A DNA stretch of 64,000 nt from AWTP1-13 sp963832445 (GTDB lineage Bacteria; Pseudomonadota; Alphaproteobacteria; Rhizobiales; Hyphomicrobiaceae). The number at the start of each line of letters is the position of its first letter. Position 1 is the stretch's first letter. The notes under the pieces are model-generated. The model ran no database searches. It was given only the letters and a program-made list of their open reading frames with translations, and was not told the DNA's origin. The stretch lies in assembly GCA_963832445.1 (NCBI GenBank), contig CAWHUM010000008.1, forward strand, positions 138,538 to 202,537, given 5' to 3'. A program made the translations under genes and the position numbers. Positions 58,259-64,000 of the stretch are shown piece by piece.

Positions 58259-59192
58259 TCAGAACCCCACCTTGTCGCCGCCCTTGAGCTGCAGCATCTC
58301 GCGCGCCTCGTCGGGGGAGGCGATCTCGAGCCCCAGGCCCTCGATGATCTGGCGCGCCTTGCTCACCTGCTCGGCATTGCTCTTCGCCAGCTGCCCGGGC
58401 CGATCCACAGCGAGTCCTCCAGGCCGACGCGCACGTTGCCGCCCATGGCCGCCGCCTGCGCCGCGATCGGCATCTGGTTGCGCCCCGCGCCCAGCACGCA
58501 CCAGTGATACTCGCTCGCCGAACAGCCGGTCGGCCGTGCGCTTCATGTGCAGCACGTCCTCGGGGTGCGGGCCGATGCCGCCCAGGATGCCGAACACGCT
58601 CTGGACGAAGAACGGCGGCTTGACCACGCCGCGGTCGGCGAAGTGCGCGCAGCGTGTAGAGGTGGCCGATGTCGTAGCACTCGATCTCGAAGCGCGTGCC
58701 GTTGTTGGCGCAGGTGGTGAGGATGTACTCGATGTCGGCGAAGGTGTTCTTGAAGATGCGCTCGCGCGAGCCTTCCAGATAGGGCTTCTCCCAGTCGTGC
58801 TTGAACTCCTTCTGGCGCGCCAGCATCGGGTAGAGCCCGAAGTTCATGGAGCCCATGTTGAGCGAAGCGACCTCCGGCTTGAAGGTCGCGGCCGGCCGCA
58901 CGCGCTCCTCGATCGTCATGGTCGGCGCGCCGCCGGTGGTGATGTTGACCACGCAGTTGGAGCGCTGCTTGATCACCTTGAGGAACGGCGCGAACGCCTC
59001 CGGCGACTGGTCGGGCCGGCCGTCCTTCGGGTCGCGCGCGTGCAGGTGCACGATGGCCGCGCCCGCCTCCGCCGCGCCGATGGCCGCGTCCGCGATCTCC
59101 TGCGCCGTGATCGGCAGGTGCGGCGACATCGACGGGGTGTGGATCGAGCCGGTGACGGCGCAGGTGATGATGACTTTGCGGGCTTTGGCCAT
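58259..59192 (-). CDS. BKACE-family beta-keto acid cleavage enzyme (frameshifted)
   Basis: DUF849 TIM-barrel enzyme that splits a beta-keto acid with acetyl-CoA. VIITCAVTGSIHTPSMSPHLPITAQEI, the zinc ligands in GAAIVHLHARD (HxH), INITTGG-type VVNITTGGAPTMTIEER, and VASLNMGSMNFGLYP lie in the first frame. Frame changes near 58650, 58515 and 58405 follow; across them KPPFFVQSVFGILGGIGPHPEDVLHMKRTADRLFG, GRNQMPIAAQAAAMGGNVRVGLEDSLWIGPG and the end ASPDEAREMLQLKGGDKVGF can be read. The specific substrate is unknown. Converges with the liv operon. Confidence 0.88.
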
Positions 59193-59335
59193 GGGCGCGT
59201 TTCCTCCGATGCGGTCATTGGCAGTCTGCCACAGCAGGACGGAGGAATCCCATACCGGGGCGCAGCCCAGCTATCCAGCGGCCCACCAACACGGTGACAC
59301 TCGCGATGGCGAAACCGGCCGCTCTCGCGATGCAC

Positions 59336-60312
59336 CTAGCCGCGCGCGGCGCCGGCAAAACCGCCGAGGCGGGTGCGAGCCGCCGACCCAGGATGGCCGT
59401 TCGACAAGGACAGGTCGCCCGCAGTGGTACGGATGAACGCCTCGATTTCGGCGAGCACGGGAGCACGCCAGCGCAACGGCCTGGAGACGGCAAGCAGCAG
59501 GCCGCCGTGACCGATGGCATCGAACTCGAGGGCGCGGACGCGCACGCCCGACGCCCGCAAGGCCTCGGCAAGGGTACGCATGTTGGAGAGCTGCACAGTT
59601 TGGTCTTGCAAGCCGTGCATCAGCAGGGCCGGCGGCGCTCCAGTAGCGGCAAGACTCGCCGGACGCGCATCCTGCGTGCCTCGCGCGGGAGCGAAGATGT
59701 CCTTGGTCGAGGGATAGGTCGTAGGGTCGAAGGCGTAGGGACCGGCAAGGCCGACCAACCCGGCAGGGCGATCCTGTGGCCCCACTCCCGCAGCCGTCAG
59801 GTGGCGGGGGTCCAGCGCCAGCAGCGCAGCGATGTGGGCACCAGCCGAGTGACCGAGCACGAAGATGGGGCGCCGCCGCTTGTCAGGTGCAGAGGCCAGG
59901 TTGGCGCTGGTCCATGCGTAGGCGCGCGCGGCATCCTCGACAAAGCGTGGAAACTGTACCTCGGGGTAAAGCCGGTAGTCGGCAATGACTGTCGTGATCC
60001 CGCGCGCGGCCAGGGCAGCGCCGACGAAGCCGTAGGTGGCGCGCTCGCCGCTGAGCCAACCGCCACCGTAGAAGAAGATCGCGATTGGGCCGTCGCCGCC
60101 TCATGGGCGGGCGCGGGACGATAGACATCCAGCCCATGGCGGGGGAGCGGGCCGTACTTCACGCCAGTTTCGACCTTCAGGCCGCGCTCGGCCACGAGCG
60201 TGCTGTAGAGGCCTCGCAATGTCGGAAGCACCGGTGCGGCCAGCAGCGCGAGCGCGGCTACCGCGGCGCAGAGCCCCAGCACGCCGAACAGCGCCAGTGC
60301 CCTCCTGTTCAT
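59336..60312 (-). CDS. Alpha/beta hydrolase, esterase/lipase type (frameshifted)
   Basis: N-terminal membrane anchor or signal (ALALFGVLGLCAAVAALALLAAPVLPTLRG), then KYGPLPRHGLDVYRPAP. Near 60090 the frame changes; the second frame reads PIAIFFYGGGWLSGERATYGFVGAALAARGI (oxyanion hole GGGW), VLGHSAGAHIAALLALDPRHL with the nucleophile serine in GHSAG, and a C-terminal GHGG histidine. Similar to BD-FAE/kynurenine-formamidase-like esterases. Probably membrane-attached with the active site outside. The ATG at 60312 was chosen for the hydrophobic N-terminus. Confidence 0.82.
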
Positions 60313-60479
60313 GCAATGCCTCCGCGATCCGGCGCCCACGTGGCGAGGGTACACCGCTTGGATGCGAGGCCCGATACGGGGCGGCAGCAAGATTGGATCG
60401 GCGGCGAGCCGCGCCCACTGCTCGCGGAGTGCCGAGGCACAGGGTGCTCGACGTTCAGTGTCGACGTCACGCGGAGGAA

Positions 60480-60554
<75 letters not shown>

Positions 60555-60594
60555 TAACCGTTGATTTTTCTTTCTTTTCCCGATGGCCGCCTCC

Positions 60595-61655
60595 CTAAGC
60601 TGGGTAGTTTTTGGGTAGTACGGCCGCAAGAAGCGTATCAAGAGCGCCACAGGCGGCCTTCAGGTACTCCGGGTCGTACTCGGTGTAAACCCCTGTCACC
60701 CCAAGCCTGCGGTGGCCGAGTTGCTGGGCGACCTCCTCGGCGGGGACGCCGTGCAGCCGCATCCAGCGGGCCGCGGTGTGGCGCAGCGAGTAGGGCCGGA
60801 CGGCGCCGGTCAATCCTGATCGGCGGACAGCCGCGCGCCAGGCGGTCTTGATGCTCTCGGCGCGTCGCCGCCCCTGCAGGTGACGAGCCATCCCTCGAAG
60901 ATCTCGCCAGCGAGGGTCCTGGGAAGTTTCACGACAGGGCGGTATTTCTTGTTCTGCTCGCGGCCCTCGGGGTTGAGCCGGATGATGCCGTGCGACCACT
61001 CCACCTGCTCTGAGCGCAGCTGGAGGATGGCCTCTGGCCGCGCCGCAGTGCCCAGCATCCAGCGGATGAAGGTGCGCACGTGCGGGACACTTGCGTCGTA
61101 GAGTTGCGATAGCTCCGCCACTTCCATGGGCCGGCCCTTGGGCGGATGGCCTTTGACGGACACCGACACCACAAAGGGCATCGCGGCCAGCTCGCCGCGC
61201 TTGAAGGCGCGGGAGATGGCGGCCTTGCCGATGTTGAGCGTGCGCTGGATCGTGCTGAGCTTGAGCCCGAGCTGCTGAAGATGCTTCACGAAGGCGTCCT
61301 GCCGTTCGACCGAAAGGTCGGCGATCGAGGCTTCCTGCCAGTAGTCGAGCCACTTCTTCAGCGCGTCGCGATTGCCACTGGCGCTTGGGAGATGCTTGGC
61401 GTGATTGTCGAAGTAGCGCCGCAGAATGTCGGCGAGCGATGCGTCCGCGGCACCCTCTTGCCTTACGGAGCGGGTCAGCAGCCACCACTCCTCGAGGAGG
61501 TGCTTGGCGTGCTCAAAGTCATCCGTGCCAAGGCTAACGCGCTGGAACTTGCCGGTGCAGCGGTCGAAGCGTGCGCGGTAGTAGGCGGGGCTGTCGCTGC
61601 GTTGCCAGAGGAACCACTCGCCGAGCTGGAACTTTCGTTGGGTGTACCTGGCCAT
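60595..61655 (-). CDS. Tyrosine recombinase/integrase (one frameshift)
   Basis: Site-specific integrase of about 353 residues. The N-terminal SAM-like DNA-binding part (LADILRRYFDNHAKHLPSASGNRDALKKWLDYW) and the catalytic domain with arginine I (MLGTAARPEAILQLRSEQV) are in one frame. Near 60880 the frame changes, probably by one missing G; then RPYSLRHTAARWMRLHGVPAEEVAQQLGHRRLGVTGVYTEY carries HxLR, the second histidine/GH and the nucleophile tyrosine. It lies beside tRNA-Thr and marks an integrated element that reaches to the right. Confidence 0.88.
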
Positions 61656-61939
61656 GTTGGATTTCCGCTGGCTGCTGGCTCAGCTCGCATTGGGGGAGAC
61701 TTGGCGTCGACGCCGAAGAGGATGATATCGGCGATGTGGTAGCCCATGTACGCGATTGAGCCGCCCCCGACATCGACGAACGGTACCAGGCCGGCACGGC
61801 GCTTGCGCTTGATGGTCGAGTAGTCGCAGCCGAGATACTTGGCGGCGTGCTTCTCGGAGTACCGCTTGTAGAGCTGAAAGCCATGCTCGGCCGCGACTTT
61901 CTCGCGGAGGCTCTCACGGTAGTGATCATCGTCGGTCAT
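61475..61939 (-). CDS. Excisionase-like winged-helix protein
   Basis: The N-terminal 90 residues carry a MerR-like HTH (FQLYKRYSEKHAAKYLGCDYSTIKRKRRAGLVPFVDVGGGSIAYMG, then HIADIILFGVD), typical of excisionase/AlpA-type regulators linked to integrases. The last 60 residues are Ser/Ala/Pro-rich and overlap the integrase start in another frame; they look like read-through after a homopolymer error near 61690 (five Gs), so the true end is probably near 61680. Located just upstream of the integrase. Confidence 0.6.
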   Translation of the reverse strand: MTDDDHYRESLREKVAAEHGFQLYKRYSEKHAAKYLGCDYSTIKRKRRAGLVPFVDVGGGSIAYMGYHIADIILFGVDAKSPPMRAEPAASGNPTWPGTPNESSSSASGSSGNAATAPPTTAHASTAAPASSSALALARMTLSTPSTSSRSGGC

Positions 61940-62084
61940 GGTGCCTCCATGGGGACTGTGCTAGCTGCTCCGGTCCTGTCGACACGAGAGCGAAGCTGGG
62001 TTGCGGAGCGTCGCGCCAGACAATTTCGCGAGGCGACGTCTGGTTGCGCAGCGATGAGAGTGCGCCGCCTCGCTGTTGCCGGGG

Positions 62085-62615
62085 TCAGGCATGAGAGGCG
62101 CCCTCATGAAACTTGTAGGGCTGCCTGCCAAGAGCATCGCCAAAGGACAGCGATTCGGACGCGCTTTGCCGTTCGGCTATGGCCATGGCTCGAGCGGCAA
62201 GGTCGGGGTGGCTGGCCACGATCGAGCGCATCACGTCGGTGATCAGGCCCGTATCAGAGGCGATGCGCTTGGCGATCTCCCTGACGAAGACCTGGTAGCG
62301 CTCGCGTCCGAGCGCCTCGGCAGCAGGACGCTCGCTTTCGGGCACTGGTGGCGTGACCATCAAGACGTAGCGCACGAAAACGGCCAAGGTCTCGCTGAGT
62401 ACCAGGGTTTCGCGCTGTAGTCGCCGCACCCGCTTGCCCAGGGCTCTGAGAGCCTGGAGCATCTCCTCGCCTGGCTCCTTGGTGGGTGGCGGGCTCAGGA
62501 AGCAGGCGAGCGCCTCGTTGACGAGAGCGGATTTGGTGGTGCCGGGGCGTCTTAGTGCGACTTTGAATCGCCGTGCCACATCGTCCGTCAGGTACACGCC
62601 GACCTTGAGCGTCAT
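62085..62615 (-). CDS. Ribbon-helix-helix DNA-binding protein of the integrated element
   Basis: A 176-residue protein. Residues about 1-40 form an RHH fold (LKVGVYLTDDVARRFKVALRRPGTTKSALVNEALACFL) like CopG/TraJ-type relaxosome or control proteins. A helical region follows (LQALRALGKRVRRLQRETLVLSETLAVFVRYVLMVTPPVPESERPAA, likely coiled coil), then GRERYQVFVREIAKRIA. This type is common beside conjugation genes of integrative elements. No relaxase is present in the window. Confidence 0.65.
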   Translation of the reverse strand: MTLKVGVYLTDDVARRFKVALRRPGTTKSALVNEALACFLSPPPTKEPGEEMLQALRALGKRVRRLQRETLVLSETLAVFVRYVLMVTPPVPESERPAAEALGRERYQVFVREIAKRIASDTGLITDVMRSIVASHPDLAARAMAIAERQSASESLSFGDALGRQPYKFHEGASHA

Positions 62616-63021
62616 GACACGCCTCGCCCCCGCCTGCGATCACGGCGACCGTGCACCAGGCCGGTTGCCGCGGCGCGTCGGTGCTGACCAGCTGGGCGGT
62701 GGGCTGGTGGTGCGCGGACGCAGGGAACCGGATCAGACCCGCAGATCGCCAACAGACTTGCGGGAGCACGTTTTGGGGACGCCATGACAAATCCCTCCAC
62801 GCTTCCAAACTGTCAATTGCAGTTCATCATACGTTCTTTCTAGAGGTTTGTAAATTGGGTATTTGGAATTAAGAAGGGGCGGGGGAGGGAATGAAGCTCC
62901 GTGAATGGGAAGGAACCATCTCAGACAATATCAGTGCTATTGCAGCGCCTCTTATACTGACTGGTGGCAAAACGCACGCCGCCCTTCGGCCTTTTCTCCT
63001 GCAAAGCATTGGGCCCAGAGA

Positions 63022-63090
63022 AGTATCTGCCTCGCGGAGCCGTCCTTGCCCTCGGCCCCTTCAGGGGGACGGCTTCGCGAGGCAGATACT
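63022..63090. repeat. 24-bp perfect-type inverted repeat
   Basis: AGTATCTGCCTCGCGGAGCC GTCC at 63022-63045 pairs with GGACGGCTTCGCGAGGCAGA TACT at 63067-63090, with one mismatch and a 21-base loop. No T-run follows, so it is not a standard terminator. Confidence 0.8.
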
Positions 63091-63189
63091 CGGCACTGCC
63101 TCGTGGTGAGTTCGAGAGCTGTCACTCGCACTACGTGGATGATGCAGTAGCCTCGTCTCGTTGAAATCGTGGTTCTGCGGCAGGGGGCG

Positions 63190-63284
63190 CAACCCGCATG
63201 GGCGGAAACCGCGTCAGCGGGTTCCGTCGCGCGGCCCTTTTCGGCCGCGCGATAGCACCCGGTCGCGGCCGCTTGCGGCCGCGA
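63190..63284. repeat. Row of three hairpins
   Basis: Hairpin 1: AACCCGC (about 63191-63197) with GCGGGTT (about 63217-63223). Hairpin 2: CGCGCGGCC (63228-63236), loop CTTTTC, GGCCGCGCG (63243-63251). Hairpin 3: TCGCGGCCGC, TTG, CGGCCGCGA (63263-63284). Could be a non-coding RNA or a cluster of palindromic repeats. Confidence 0.6.
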
Positions 63285-63642
63285 GCCGCCCAAGCCCATG
63301 CCTGTCGTGGCAACCGCATTGCCCTTCAAGGACGCTCCCGGCAAGGCAACATTCGTGACTCGAATTCACAGCGACGTGAGTTGGTGCCTAGCCAAGTCTC
63401 GGAAATTCCGAGCGAATTTACGATCTGTCGACAATCAATTTGGATGAACTCAACTATCCCATTGAAATTAACGAATAAGACTCCCAATTGGTGCCTGTCT
63501 TTTATCTTCATCTCCAAATACCGATGCCGACTTTTCCCGCAGATTCACAAACCATTTTCTGTTCCTATTTCGGCCTGCCTCCCCGATGTGATACCGGGGC
63601 CTAAGAGCGAATCCGGCTATTTCCGAAGTCTCAGCAGGAGAT

Positions 63643-63924
63643 GTGGACATGGCACGGAAGGGGAAGTCGACGGAGGAGATCATCGGCTTCTTGCGTGAAG
63701 CCGAAGTGCGGATCGCGCAAGGGGAGACGGCGGGCAAGATCTGCCGGAGCGCAGGGATCTCGGAGCAGACCTACTACAAATGGCGGCGTGAGTACGGCGG
63801 CCTGAAGATTGATCAGGCCAAGCGCCTGAAAGAGCTCGAGCGCGAGAACGAGCGGCTGAAGAAGGCGGTCTCGGAGCTGACGCTCGACAAGCAGATCCTG
63901 AAGGAAGCTCTGTCGGGAAAATAG
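63643..63924 (+). CDS. IS3-family transposase OrfA
   Basis: A 93-residue OrfA. HTH region STEEIIGFLREAEVRIAQGETAGKICRSAGISEQTYYKWRREYGG, then a leucine-zipper KRLKELERENERLKKAVSELTLDKQILKEALSGK, as in the IS407/ISRso-type subgroup. The start is the ATG at 63643 or 63649. OrfB, which should follow with a -1 frameshift, is absent: two bases after the stop the sequence becomes that of another gene. Confidence 0.9.
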   Translation: MDMARKGKSTEEIIGFLREAEVRIAQGETAGKICRSAGISEQTYYKWRREYGGLKIDQAKRLKELERENERLKKAVSELTLDKQILKEALSGK

Positions 63925-63925
63925 T

Positions 63926-64000
63926 GTCGATATCGAGGGCGTGGCAGATCGCGCAGAGCTCATTCATGAAGGCGATGTTGAGATCGCGTTGGGTATTCTC
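63926..64000 (-). pseudogene. Nucleotide-sugar dehydrogenase fragment (TviB/WbpA-like)
   Basis: Read on the minus strand from the right edge: ENTQRDLNIAFMNELCAICHALDIDT. This is the conserved central helix of UDP-N-acetyl-hexosamine dehydrogenases used in capsule and O-antigen synthesis. It stops abruptly at the end of the IS orfA, after which the frame runs into transposase antisense. Only 25 residues are seen; the rest of the gene would lie beyond the window. Confidence 0.7.

Larger units (their letters stand above)
62616..63642. other. Structured spacer without genes
   Basis: About 1 kb with no believable coding frame. Holds the inverted repeat at 63022-63090 and three hairpins at 63190-63284. 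The part from about 63350 to 63640 has much lower GC than the rest of the window and ends at the IS3-type orfA; the left end of that insertion element should lie in it but I could not identify its terminal repeat. Confidence 0.5.

Noticed and set aside
62616..63642. Several 60-130 codon open frames in the hairpin spacer
   Set aside because: All cross strong hairpins or overlap one another, with no ribosome-binding sites or recognisable residues.

Overview
This is GC-rich chromosomal DNA from an alphaproteobacterium, most likely of the Hyphomicrobiales (rhizobial) group. Pointers to this are CpdR-like and RcdA-like cell-cycle factors, two tandem suhB/MmgR-type small RNAs directly upstream of a hisN-type phosphatase, a dcw cell-wall/division cluster that runs into lpxC, bamD and ligA, and several short palindromic repeats of the kind common in rhizobial genomes.

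Layout. 0-6.1 kb: end of an ABC exporter, an OsmC protein, TPP riboswitch plus thiC, a zeta-toxin-like kinase with a tiny partner, and a secreted protein. 6.1-8.0 kb: a lower-GC three-gene minus-strand cassette with a TIGR04255-like protein. 8.0-8.7 kb: repeat-filled spacer. 8.7-18 kb: secreted protein, XRE regulator, FMN reductase, molybdopterin oxidoreductase, alkaline-phosphatase-superfamily hydrolase, Bug/TctC binding protein, and a GlxA-type regulator overlapping a DJ-1-family enzyme. 18-26 kb: CPBP protease, chemoreceptor, rcdA, RND efflux pump. 26-33 kb: tRNA-Val, cpdR, N-formylglutamate amidohydrolase, the sRNA pair, hisN, a lysophospholipase-like hydrolase, and a heat-shock hsp20 with RpoH-type promoter. 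33-52.7 kb (all minus strand): mraZ, rsmH, murE, murF, mraY, murD, murG, murC, murB, ddl, ftsA, ftsZ, lpxC, bamD, ligA in transcription order. 53-58 kb: a branched-chain-amino-acid-type ABC transporter. 58-60.3 kb: a BKACE-type enzyme and an esterase. 60.5-64 kb: tRNA-Thr, tyrosine integrase, excisionase-like and ribbon-helix-helix proteins, structured spacer, IS3-type orfA and a broken nucleotide-sugar dehydrogenase.

The most striking feature is the dcw cluster. It keeps every peptidoglycan-precursor gene in canonical order but lacks ftsL, ftsI, ftsW and ftsQ, the genes for the membrane-embedded septal synthesis module. The spaces where they normally sit are only 76-145 bp long. FtsA also seems to lack its C-terminal membrane-binding helix. 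Upstream of mraZ lie four TGGG repeats at exact 10-bp spacing, a likely MraZ operator.

Caution: at least 20 single-base frameshifts break thiC, murG, murD, murE, murF, mraZ, livH, livM and others, mainly at 2.5-4.4 kb and 44-61 kb. Most are one extra G or C, and several hit genes that are normally essential. I read these as sequencing or assembly errors, and such genes are annotated as single loci.
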